Part shown: positions 9,146 to 16,756 of the stretch, piece after piece
How positions within the stretch are numbered: position 1 is the first letter of the stretch
How the letters are laid out: each line of letters starts with the position of its first letter
Assembly (NCBI RefSeq): GCF_014269205.2
Contig: NZ_JABWRY020000004.1
Location: 1-64,000, forward strand
Length of the DNA stretch: 64,000 nt
Source of the DNA: Pseudomonas kermanshahensis
GTDB lineage: Bacteria; Pseudomonadota; Gammaproteobacteria; Pseudomonadales; Pseudomonadaceae
Reading direction: 5' to 3'
The notes under the pieces: model-generated
The model's database searches: none
The model's input: only the letters and a program-made list of their open reading frames with translations
Told to the model about the DNA's origin: nothing
Translations under genes and position numbers: made by a program

Positions 9146-10072
9146 CTATGTGTTACTCCCTCTGATGACATAAATCATATTCTCCAAACTATTTATTTTA
9201 CGATCTAGAGATGTAATTTTTTGATCAAGTTTATGGGTGGTGTAGTGGAGTTTGTACATCTCCTGAATTCCAGGATTTGAGTTGTAAAAGCTTGTTAAAT
9301 TGGTTTCAGCTACTTGTGCGTCGACGATTTGCGCGAAGGCGGCATCAGAGTTCCAGTGACCGCGCGCTGTTCTTTCATTTTTAGATTGAGTGGTGTGTAT
9401 AAGGTCATGCATTTCTTTAAGCTTGCCTGGGTTGTTGAATGAATAATTCAAAACCTTTTGTTTGTCTTCTTTTAGGCTAGGGTTATCCAGCTCCAGCTTG
9501 GCGCGCTCTTGTTTTAATTGATTTAGCCGAAGCGTCATAGGGCTTTCTGACGGCGAAGGTGCGGAGGTTACTTTGTGGGTGGTAGCGCCTGCCGAATTGT
9601 TTTTTTTCCCTGGGGGGGCATGACCTGAGGGGTCTAAGTGATTAATTGGGTCTCCGGAGCAATAGGCATATGCGTTAATGCCTCCGTCATCGAAGGGGCT
9701 TAGCGAATCAGGAGATAAAAATCGCATCAGTATGGGGCTAAACACCCGGTAGCCATTGCCCAGTACATAGCTTTCAGACCCTGTGTCGAGCCGTTCTGCA
9801 TTAAAACCTAAGACAGTGCTTGACGAGGGGAGAGTTGGATCGTAACCGTAAGTAGTGAATGTATGGACTTCTGTTTTTTGGGGGGCATTCAACCTGAGCA
9901 CCGAGCCGCCATTTTCTACTGCCAACAGTCCAGTACCCAATATTGTATCGGTATTTCGTTGTGCAAGTGGAATGTCAGGAGTTTGTATGCTCCTGGATAT
10001 CTGGCCACCTTGCTGTACGCTGGAGAGCTTGCCGCTTTGGTAGAAGTAATGGACAGTGCCTTCGCGTTTCAT
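9146..10072 (-). CDS. Short Rhs-repeat core protein with polymorphic C-terminal tip
   Basis: A 308-residue protein from the ATG at 10072 (MKREGTVHYFYQSGKLSS). The 37-codon extension to a GTG at 10183 has no family support. The Rhs-associated core is clear: LGFNAERLDTGS, YVLGNGYRVFSPILMRFLSP, INAYAYCSGDPINHLDPSGH. After DPSGH, at about residue 155, comes a variable tip that is AT-richer, charged, and partly coiled-coil-like near its end (HKLDQKITSLDRKINSLENM). In this family the tip is often a toxin delivered between cells, but I do not recognise this one and see no immunity gene next to it. It lacks the long YD-repeat shell, so it is an orphan module or a reservoir cassette. Confidence 0.8.
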   Translation of the reverse strand: MKREGTVHYFYQSGKLSSVQQGGQISRSIQTPDIPLAQRNTDTILGTGLLAVENGGSVLRLNAPQKTEVHTFTTYGYDPTLPSSSTVLGFNAERLDTGSESYVLGNGYRVFSPILMRFLSPDSLSPFDDGGINAYAYCSGDPINHLDPSGHAPPGKKNNSAGATTHKVTSAPSPSESPMTLRLNQLKQERAKLELDNPSLKEDKQKVLNYSFNNPGKLKEMHDLIHTTQSKNERTARGHWNSDAAFAQIVDAQVAETNLTSFYNSNPGIQEMYKLHYTTHKLDQKITSLDRKINSLENMIYVIRGSNT

Positions 10073-10266
10073 GGGATATCCATAATAATTTGTCAGAAAT
10101 GTAATGCTTTGATAAATGTAGCTATGCGTTATTGGTTTAACAACTAGCAAAAATGATAGGTGCTTAGGTCGAGCGATCACCACTAGGCTGGGAGCTAGGT
10201 GTACGGTCCCGGAATGAGAGGGTGCTGACAGTGAGGGTTGGGCCTGTCAGTTAGCGGGGCCGCTGT

Positions 10267-10297
10267 GCGCCCTTCGCGGGCAAGCCCGCACACAACA
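10267..10297. repeat. Single REP-like unit before the DUF2780 gene
   Basis: CGCCCTTCGCGGGCAAGCCCGCACACA is a REP variant in which the CTCCCACA end reads CACACA. It is the only recognisable element in the 328-bp gap 10073-10400 between the divergent Rhs and DUF2780 genes. I see no clear promoter or operator there. Confidence 0.65.
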
Positions 10298-10400
10298 GAG
10301 GGTACGCGACATACCCCGATACGCGGCCTGGAACAAACCACCAATCCTTCAGTCGAATGCCTCGTTTCCCCGGCCATCCCGGCCCACGAGGTCCCTCCCG

Positions 10401-10976
10401 ATGAAAGCATTCACCCTGGCAACCCTGATGACCCTGGCCGCAAGCCCGGTGTTCGCCTTCAACCTCAGCGATGCCGCCAATGCCGTGTCGGCCATGCAGA
10501 ACCAAAAACAACAGGGCCAGGTGCAGGCGCCCGAGGCGCAGGCCAATTTGCTCAATACCTTGGGCAGTGAACTGAAGATCACCCCGGAACAGGCCGTGGG
10601 CGGGGCGGGGGCGATGCTGGGTTTGGCGCGCAATAACCTGAGTTCCGACGACTACGGTCAGCTGACCAAAGCTGTGCCTGGGCTGGACTTGCTGTCCGGT
10701 GCCAATGCGCTGGGCGGGTTGAGTGGGTTGGGTGAGCTGCTCGGCAAGAACAGCGAAAGCCAGTCGGCGTTGAACAATGCGCTGGGCAACAACGTGGAGA
10801 ACCGCAGCGACCTGGACAGCGCGTTCAAGGCGCTGGGCATGGATACCGGGATGATCGGGCAGTTTGCACCGTTGATTCTGCAGTACCTGGGGCAGCAGGG
10901 GATTGCAGGCTCGTTGCTGCAGAACCTGGGTAGCCTGTGGACAACCCCCGCGCCGTTGGCTCAGCCTTCGGTCTGA
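10401..10976 (+). CDS. Exported DUF2780-family protein
   Basis: A 191-residue protein with a clear signal peptide (MKAFTLATLMTLAASPVFA, cleavage likely after residue 19). The mature part is rich in Ala, Gly, Leu, Asn and Gln, with the repetitive segment LLSGANALGGLSGLGELLGK near the middle and the family segment ITPEQAVGGAGAMLGLA near residue 60. These match the DUF2780 (VcgC/VcgE-like) family, whose function is unknown. It is predicted to be periplasmic or extracellular. It stands alone between a divergent Rhs gene and a convergent permease gene, and a REP pair follows. Confidence 0.85.
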   Translation: MKAFTLATLMTLAASPVFAFNLSDAANAVSAMQNQKQQGQVQAPEAQANLLNTLGSELKITPEQAVGGAGAMLGLARNNLSSDDYGQLTKAVPGLDLLSGANALGGLSGLGELLGKNSESQSALNNALGNNVENRSDLDSAFKALGMDTGMIGQFAPLILQYLGQQGIAGSLLQNLGSLWTTPAPLAQPSV

Positions 10977-10992
10977 AGGCCTAACACCATTT

Positions 10993-11111
10993 CTGTGGGA
11001 GCGGCCTTGTGTAGCGAAAGGGGCGCGCAGCGGCCCCAGGATTTAAGCATCACAGTCAAGATTGCTGGGGCCGCTACGCGACCCTTTCGCGACACAAGGC
11101 CGCTCCCACAA
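10993..11111. repeat. REP pair, GGCCTTGTG variant
   Basis: CTGTGGGAGCGGCCTTGTGT and its inverted partner ACACAAGGCCGCTCCCACA flank a 70-bp centre that also pairs (GCGGCCCCAG / CTGGGGCCGC). It lies between two convergent genes and could act as a bidirectional terminator. Confidence 0.88.
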
Positions 11112-11127
11112 AGCACAATTGCGTAGA

Positions 11128-12477
11128 TCAGGCGGCTTCTGTGAAGTCCACCAGGCTGACCGGGCGGCGGAAGCCGCTAGTCAGTACGGCCAGGTACGCA
11201 AGGCCCAGCGCAAACCAGCACAGCCCAATCACTAGCGTCAGCGCCGACAGGCTGGTCCATAGCCACAGCGTCAGGCCCAATCCCACCAGCGGCACCACGC
11301 CATAGCACAGCAGGCCTTTGAGGTTGCGCTGTGCGCTGTCACCCATCAGGTGGGTCTTCACCACCGCCAGGTTCACCGCCGAGAACGCCACCAGCGCGCC
11401 AAAGCTGATCAGCGAGGCGAGGGTGGACAGGTCGATCACCAGCGCCAACAGCGAAAACGCCGACACCAGCAAAATGGCGAACACCGGCGTGCCAAAACGC
11501 GGCGACAGGTAACCGAACGTGCGCTGCGGCAGCACCTTGTCACGGCCCATGGTGAACAGGATTCGCGACACCGCGGCCTGCGAGGCCAGTGCCGAACCCA
11601 GGCTGCCGGCGACGAAGGCGGCGGTAAAGAAGTTGGCCAGGAATTGCCCGCCTGCCTTGAACATCACTTCATTAGCCGCCGCATCGGCGTTTGCAAACGT
11701 GCTGCCCGGCAGCACCAGCTGGCTGACGTAGGCCAGCGCGGTGAACAGTACGCCGGCGAAGAGCGTGGTGAGGATGATCGCCCGTGGCACGTCGCGGCGG
11801 GCATCGCGGCATTCTTCGGCCAGGGTGGAGACGGCATCGAAGCCGAGGAACGACAGGCACAGTACTGCGGCGCCCGCCATCAGCGGGCCGAAGCCAGGTT
11901 GTGTGCCGTCACCCATCAGCGGCGAGAGCAGGTCTAGCGGTTGGCCGGCCAGGGTCTGGCAGGACAAGGCCACGAATACCCCGATAAACACGATCTGCGC
12001 ACCGACGATCAGGTTGCTGGTTTGAGCCACCGAGTTAATGCCGACCACGTTGAGCACGGTCACCAGGGCGATGGAGGCGAGCACGAAGGCCCAGGCGGGC
12101 ACAGCCGGGAAGGCGATGTTGAGGAACAGGCCGATCAGCAGGTAGTTGATCATCGGCAGGAACAAGTAATCGAGCAGCAGCGACCAACCCGCCAGGAAAC
12201 CAACGTTCTGGCCGAAGGCCATGTTGGTGTAGGAGTACGCCGAACCCGCGACCGGGAAGCGTTTGACCATGAAACTGTAGGACGCGGCGGTAAACAGCAT
12301 GGCCACCAGCGTAACCAGGTAGGCGCCAGCGGTGCGGCCACCGGTGAGTTCGGTGACGATGCCGTAGGTGGTGAAGATGGTCAGCGGGACCATGTACACC
12401 AGGCCGAAGAAGACCAGGGCGGGCAGGCCCAGGACGCGACGAAGTTGGGCGGGGGTGGAGCAAGGTTGGTTGGCCAT
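11128..12477 (-). CDS. APC-superfamily amino acid/amine permease
   Basis: A 449-residue inner-membrane protein with about twelve hydrophobic segments. The first helix reads LGLPALVFFGLVYMVPLTIF, and AGSAYSYTNMAFG in the second and third helix region is characteristic of the APC superfamily. LSFLGFDAVSTLAEECRDAR near residue 215 is the conserved helix 6 and loop. It resembles the putrescine and related amine importers (PuuP/PlaP type) more than classic amino acid symporters, but the substrate cannot be fixed from sequence alone. It is a single gene, with REP pairs on both sides. Confidence 0.88.
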   Translation of the reverse strand: MANQPCSTPAQLRRVLGLPALVFFGLVYMVPLTIFTTYGIVTELTGGRTAGAYLVTLVAMLFTAASYSFMVKRFPVAGSAYSYTNMAFGQNVGFLAGWSLLLDYLFLPMINYLLIGLFLNIAFPAVPAWAFVLASIALVTVLNVVGINSVAQTSNLIVGAQIVFIGVFVALSCQTLAGQPLDLLSPLMGDGTQPGFGPLMAGAAVLCLSFLGFDAVSTLAEECRDARRDVPRAIILTTLFAGVLFTALAYVSQLVLPGSTFANADAAANEVMFKAGGQFLANFFTAAFVAGSLGSALASQAAVSRILFTMGRDKVLPQRTFGYLSPRFGTPVFAILLVSAFSLLALVIDLSTLASLISFGALVAFSAVNLAVVKTHLMGDSAQRNLKGLLCYGVVPLVGLGLTLWLWTSLSALTLVIGLCWFALGLAYLAVLTSGFRRPVSLVDFTEAA

Positions 12478-12610
12478 CGATCGATCCAGGCAATTTTTTG
12501 TAGTTGTGCTTTGATCGATTTTTATCCACTTAGGTGGAGGGTGACAAAGAAGTAATCCTTATGTTGATTATTAGCCTGGGTTTTAATCGGATTTGTGCTG
12601 TGCCTGTGCT

Positions 12611-12707
12611 GGCCTCTTCGCGGGCAAGCCCGCTCCCACAGGTTCACTACAGGTCTTGAGAGCGGTGGTAGAACTGTGGGAGCGGGCTTGCCCCGCGAAG
12701 AGGCCGG
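12611..12707. repeat. REP pair between permease and acyltransferase genes
   Basis: GGCCTCTTCGCGGGCAAGCC and the inverse unit GGCTTGCCCCGCGAAGAGGCC flank a 30-bp spacer. This is the standard GCGGGCTTGC subfamily, within the 245-bp gap upstream of the permease start. Confidence 0.92.
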
Positions 12708-12722
12708 ACCAGCCAACATGGC

Positions 12723-13610
12723 CTAGCGCAATTCTGCGCGCAACTCCTCGATACGCTGGTCTTTTTCCAACCACAGCTGGTTCACCCAAGCCTGCACGGT
12801 CTGCCGGAAGGCCGGGTCATTTTCATAATCCCCATCCCACAACGCCGGGTCCAGCTCACGCACCTGAATGTCGATAATCACCCGGCTAATGCTGCCATTG
12901 AGCAAGTCCCAGAACCCCGGCGCCTGGTTGCCCGGGTAAACGATGGTCACGTCCAGCAGCGCATCCAGCTGCTCGCCCAGCGCCGCCAGCACGAATGCCA
13001 CGCCGCCGGCCTTGGGCTTGAGCAGGTAGCGGTAAGGCGATTGCTGCTCCTGGCGCTTGGCCTCGGTGAAGCGCGTGCCTTCCAGGTAGTTGACCACGGT
13101 TACCGGCTGGCGCTTGAACAGCTCACAGGCGGCCTTGGTGATCTCCAGGTCCTTGCCCTTGAGCTCGGGGTGCTTGTCCAGAAACGCCTTGCTGTAGCGC
13201 TTCATGAACGGGTAATCCAGCCCCCACCAGGCCAGGCCCAGCAGTGGCACCCAAATCAGCTCCTTCTTGAGGAAGAACTTGAAGAACGGTGTGCGGCGGT
13301 TGAGGCTTTCGATCAGCGCGGGGATGTCGACCCAGGTCTGGTGGTTGCTCACGGCCAGGTACGAGGTGTCCTTGCGCAGGCGGTCGACGCCGCGGATATC
13401 CCACTGGGTGGGGATGCACAGGGCGAAAATCGCCTTGTCGATCTCTGACCAGGTTTCGGCGACCCACATCACCGCCGCAGAGGCATAGTCACGGCCACGG
13501 CCCGGCAGCACCAGCTTGAGCAGGGCAAAGACCAGCAGCGGGCAGATCAACACCACGGTGTTGAGCAGCAGCAGGAGGGTTGTGAGAATGCCGGTCAGCA
13601 GGCGACGCAT
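12723..13610 (-). CDS. Lysophospholipid acyltransferase-family protein (YihG-like)
   Basis: A 295-residue protein with an N-terminal membrane segment (GILTTLLLLLNTVVLICPLL). The PlsC-type motifs follow: SNHQTWVDIP near residue 91, which is the NHxxxxD catalytic box, and YLEGTRFTEAK near residue 180, which is the EGTR phosphate-binding box. It most resembles the YihG/YihG-like branch of 1-acyl-glycerol-3-phosphate acyltransferases. The physiological acceptor is not known from the sequence. It faces away from the retropepsin-like gene, and the ATG has AGGAACTC-type bases upstream only on the other strand, so the start is chosen by family length. Confidence 0.87.
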   Translation of the reverse strand: MRRLLTGILTTLLLLLNTVVLICPLLVFALLKLVLPGRGRDYASAAVMWVAETWSEIDKAIFALCIPTQWDIRGVDRLRKDTSYLAVSNHQTWVDIPALIESLNRRTPFFKFFLKKELIWVPLLGLAWWGLDYPFMKRYSKAFLDKHPELKGKDLEITKAACELFKRQPVTVVNYLEGTRFTEAKRQEQQSPYRYLLKPKAGGVAFVLAALGEQLDALLDVTIVYPGNQAPGFWDLLNGSISRVIIDIQVRELDPALWDGDYENDPAFRQTVQAWVNQLWLEKDQRIEELRAELR

Positions 13611-13792
13611 AAAGGAACTCTTGTAGTGAGATAAAAACAGCCGGCAATGATAAGCAGCGATGCGGCCTACGCCAAATGCCCAATGCCCAGCGGCGAGGAC
13701 AAATGTTTCACATTGTGTTGATTACCGTGTACAGACGAACCTATTCAACTCATGCAGTCTAAGCACTGTCTGCACTCAAGGAAGCGTAACCC

Positions 13793-14293
13793 GTGAAATC
13801 ACTGCTTGCCCTGTTGTCACTGTTCGCCTTGCCGGTCATGGCCGCCGAGCCGACGATTTATGGCCGTTACGAAAACATCGCCTTGCCGGAGATTGGCGAG
13901 ACCTTGAAGGCCAAGATGGACACCGGTGCCTTCACCGCATCGCTGTCGGCCAAAGACATCGAGCTGTTCACCCGCGATGGCGATGAGTGGGTACGCTTCC
14001 GCCTGGCGACCAAAGAGTCCGACGGCAAGGTCTACGAGCACAAGGTCTCGCGCATCAGCAAGATCAAGGGCCGTGCCGACGAAGAGGAAGAGGGCGATGC
14101 GCCGGAAATCTCCAAGCGCCCGGTGGTCGACCTGGAGCTGTGCCTGGGTGACGTGAAGCGCACGGTCGAAGTGAACCTGGTGGACCGCAGCAGTTTCAAC
14201 TACCCGCTGTTGATCGGTTCCAAAGCGTTGCGTGAGTTCAAGGCAGCGGTCAACCCGGCCAAGAAGTTCACCGCCGGCAAGCCGGACTGCTGA
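13793..14293 (+). CDS. Exported retropepsin-like aspartic peptidase family protein (PF05618, 'ATP-dependent zinc protease')
   Basis: A 166-residue protein starting at a GTG preceded by AAGGAAG. A short signal peptide (KSLLALLSLFALPVMAAEP) predicts export. The motif KAKMDTGAFTASLSAKDIE contains DTG, the catalytic triad of retropepsin folds. LLIGSKALREFKAAVNP near the C terminus is the second conserved block. The family was named zinc protease, but the visible motif points to an aspartic peptidase fold (RloA/RimK-associated type). Target and role are unknown. It sits just upstream of creB, separated by a REP pair. Confidence 0.85.
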   Translation: MKSLLALLSLFALPVMAAEPTIYGRYENIALPEIGETLKAKMDTGAFTASLSAKDIELFTRDGDEWVRFRLATKESDGKVYEHKVSRISKIKGRADEEEEGDAPEISKRPVVDLELCLGDVKRTVEVNLVDRSSFNYPLLIGSKALREFKAAVNPAKKFTAGKPDC

Positions 14294-14316
14294 CCAAAAT
14301 TTCACCCGTTCCTCCG

Positions 14317-14410
14317 TGTAGGAGCAGCCTTGTGCTGCGAAGAGTCCATGCCAGACGCAGCGCAAGTGCTGACGATACCGGCCTTTTCGCAGCACAAGGC
14401 TGCTCCTACA
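14317..14410. repeat. REP pair, GCAGCCTTGTGCTGCGAA subfamily
   Basis: TGTAGGAGCAGCCTTGTGCT and the inverse AGCACAAGGCTGCTCCTACA are about 50 bp apart. This second REP subfamily differs from the GCGGGCTTGC type in its arm but keeps the same TGTxGGAGC head. Confidence 0.9.
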
Positions 14411-14444
14411 ATGTCCAGCTACGCCCCCAGCCAGGCCGGACACC

Positions 14445-15125
14445 ATGCCCCATATCCTCATCGTCGAAGACGAAGCCGCCATCGCCGACACCCTGGTCTA
14501 CGCCCTGCAGGCCGACGGCCACAGCACCGAGTGGGTGACCCTGGGCAGCGCCGCCCTCGACCAGCAGCGCCAGCGCCCGGCCGACCTGATCATCCTCGAC
14601 ATCGGCCTGCCCGATATCAGTGGTTTCGAAACCTGCCGCCAACTGCGCCGCTTCAGCGAGGTGCCGGTGATGTTCCTCAGCGCCCGTGATGGCGAAATCG
14701 ACCGGGTGGTGGGCCTGGAGATCGGCGCCGACGACTACGTGGTCAAACCCTTCAGCCCCCGCGAGGTGGCGGCACGGGTGCGGGCCATCCTTAAACGCAT
14801 GGCACCACGTGTTGAGCCCGCCGCCGCGGCAACGCTGTTCCAGCTCGATACCCTGCGCATGCAGATCAGCTACCGTAACCAGCCGCTGAGCCTGACCCGC
14901 CACGAGTTTCGTTTGCTGCAGTGCCTGCTGGAACAGCCCCAGCGGGTGTTCAGCCGCGAGCAACTGCTCGATGCCCTGGGCGTGGCGTCTGACGTGGGCT
15001 ACGAGCGCACCATCGACAGCCACATCAAGAGCCTGCGCGCCAAGTTGCGCCTGGTCGCCAGCGAGGCAGAACCGATACAGACCCACCGCGGCCTCGGCTA
15101 CAGCTACAGCCCGGATCACGCCTGA
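14445..15125 (+). CDS. creB: Two-component response regulator CreB
   Basis: A 226-residue OmpR-family regulator. The receiver has the acidic pair in VEDEAA, Asp52 in LIILDIGLPDISG as phospho-acceptor, and Lys in VKPFSPREVAARV. The C-terminal winged helix has LTRHEFRLLQCLLEQPQRVF and RTIDSHIKSLRAKL. The gene order creB-creC-creD identifies it. CreB responds to CreC, and in enterobacteria and Aeromonas it controls creD and, in some species, beta-lactamase genes. Its TGA overlaps the creC ATG by one base (TGATG). Confidence 0.93.
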   Translation: MPHILIVEDEAAIADTLVYALQADGHSTEWVTLGSAALDQQRQRPADLIILDIGLPDISGFETCRQLRRFSEVPVMFLSARDGEIDRVVGLEIGADDYVVKPFSPREVAARVRAILKRMAPRVEPAAAATLFQLDTLRMQISYRNQPLSLTRHEFRLLQCLLEQPQRVFSREQLLDALGVASDVGYERTIDSHIKSLRAKLRLVASEAEPIQTHRGLGYSYSPDHA

Positions 15126-16558
15126 TGCGCCTGGGCATCCGGATCTTCCTGGTGTACTTCCTGTTCGTCGGGCTGGCGGGGTACTTCCTGCTTAACACGG
15201 TGCGCGAACAGATCCGCCCGGTGGTGCGCCAATCGTCCGAAGAAACCCTGGTCGACACCGCCAACCTGCTGGCGGAGATCCTGCACGATGACGTCAAGGC
15301 CGGCACCCTCGGGCAAAGCCGCTTGCCCGAAGTCCTCAAGGCTTACGGTTCGCGCAGCCCGGGCGCGCAGATCTGGGGCTTGGCGAAGAACCAGGTCAGC
15401 CACCGCATCTACGTGACCGACGCCAAAGGCATCGTGCTGCTCGACTCCAGCGGTGAGGACCTGGGCAAGGATTACTCGAAGTGGAATGACGTTTACCTCA
15501 CCCTGCGCGGCGAGTACGGCGCCCGCTCCACGCGCAGTGTCGCCGATGACGAAAGCACATCGGTGATGCATGTGGCTGCGCCGATCATCGATGACGGCCA
15601 GATCATCGGCGTGGTTACTGTGGCCAAGCCCAACAGTTCGCTGCAACCCTACATCGACCGCTCCGAGCAGCGTTTGCTCACGTTGGGCCTGGGCTTGATC
15701 GGCCTGGGCTTGTTGATTGGCGCAGCGCTGTCGTGGTGGCTGGCGCGCTCGCTGCGCAGGCTGGCCCGTTACGCCCAGGCGGTCAGCGAAGGTGAGCGGG
15801 CGGCGCTGCCGCATTACAAGGGCGGTGAGCTGGCGAACCTGGCCAATGCAGTGGAGCGCATGCGCACGCAGCTGGAAGGCAAGGCCTACGTCGAGCGCTA
15901 TGTGCACACCCTGACCCACGAACTGAAAAGCCCGCTGGCGGCCATCCGCGGTGCCTCCGAGCTGCTGCAGGGCGATATGCCGGCCGAGCAGCGGGCGCGG
16001 TTTGCCGGCAACATCGAGCGCGAAAGCGAGCGCCTGCAGCAGATGATCGAACGCCTGCTCAACCTCGCCCGCGTGGAGCAGATGCAGGCGCTGGAGGATG
16101 AACAGCAGGTGGCGCTGGCGGCACTGGTCGACGAATTGCTGTTGGCCCATGCGGCGCGCATCGAAGCGGCGGGCCTGCAGGTGCGGCAGCGGGTGCCGGC
16201 CGGTTTGCGGTTGTTGTGCGATCCGTTTCTGATGCGCCAGGCGTTGGCCAACCTGCTCGACAATGCGCTGGACTTTACCCCGGCCGGTGGGGCGTTGTTG
16301 TTCGAGCTTGAGCGCGATGGTGGGCGGGTGGCGTTGAGCCTGTTCAACCAGGGGCAGGCGATACCGGCGTATGCCATTGGGCGGGTGAGTGAGCGGTTTT
16401 ACTCGCTGCCGCGGCCGGGGAGTGGGCGCAAGAGTACCGGGCTGGGGCTGAATTTTGTAGCCGAGGTGATGCAGCTGCATGGCGGGGCGTTGGCGGTGGA
16501 TAACGTCGATGGCGGGGTGCGGGTGCGGTTGTGGCTGCCGGTGCGGCGTATCAGCTGA
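15125..16558 (+). CDS. creC: Sensor histidine kinase CreC
   Basis: A 477-residue inner-membrane kinase. TM1 is about residues 5-24. A periplasmic sensor of about 150 residues with a Cache-like segment (YVTDAKGIVLLDSSGEDLGK) follows. TM2 lies near residue 185 (LGLGLIGLGLLIGAALSWWL), then a HAMP-like linker. His265 in HTLTHELKSPLAAIRG is the phosphorylation site. The N box is NLLDNALDFTP, and the G boxes are in GSGRKSTGLGLNFVAEV. It is translationally coupled to creB. It phosphorylates CreB in response to carbon-source or cell-envelope signals. Confidence 0.93.
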   Translation: MRLGIRIFLVYFLFVGLAGYFLLNTVREQIRPVVRQSSEETLVDTANLLAEILHDDVKAGTLGQSRLPEVLKAYGSRSPGAQIWGLAKNQVSHRIYVTDAKGIVLLDSSGEDLGKDYSKWNDVYLTLRGEYGARSTRSVADDESTSVMHVAAPIIDDGQIIGVVTVAKPNSSLQPYIDRSEQRLLTLGLGLIGLGLLIGAALSWWLARSLRRLARYAQAVSEGERAALPHYKGGELANLANAVERMRTQLEGKAYVERYVHTLTHELKSPLAAIRGASELLQGDMPAEQRARFAGNIERESERLQQMIERLLNLARVEQMQALEDEQQVALAALVDELLLAHAARIEAAGLQVRQRVPAGLRLLCDPFLMRQALANLLDNALDFTPAGGALLFELERDGGRVALSLFNQGQAIPAYAIGRVSERFYSLPRPGSGRKSTGLGLNFVAEVMQLHGGALAVDNVDGGVRVRLWLPVRRIS

Positions 16559-16575
16559 GATTGCCGGGTCCGCTG

Positions 16576-16670
16576 CGCGGCCCATCGCCGGCAAGCCAGC
16601 TCCCACAGGTACTCCACAGCTTGGGACCTTATGTTGTACCTGTGGGAGCTGGCTTGCCGGCGATAGGGCC
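16576..16670. repeat. REP pair, CATCGCCGGCAAGCCAGCTCC subfamily
   Basis: GCCGGCAAGCCAGCTCCCAC and the inverse GTGGGAGCTGGCTTGCCGGC bracket about 35 bp between creC and creD. This third REP subfamily has CCGGC and CAGCTCC in place of CGGG and CGCTCC. Confidence 0.88.
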
Positions 16671-16678
16671 CTTGAAAG

Positions 16679-16716
16679 TACACACAATCTCCACACAAGC
16701 TCCGCAAGGCCTCCAC
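16679..16716 (+). promoter_or_regulatory. Candidate CreB-binding direct repeats upstream of creD
   Basis: Four pentamers recur at exact 11-bp intervals: TACAC (16679), TCCAC (16690), TCCGC (16701) and TCCAC (16712). The E. coli cre tag is TTCAC-N6-TTCAC, which has the same 11-bp period and differs by one base per half. The array ends 40 bp before the creD ATG. Assignment to CreB is inferred from spacing, similarity and position. Confidence 0.55.
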
Positions 16717-16756
16717 GCAAGGCGCAGACACTGCGCCCATTGCCAAAGGAGGCCCT

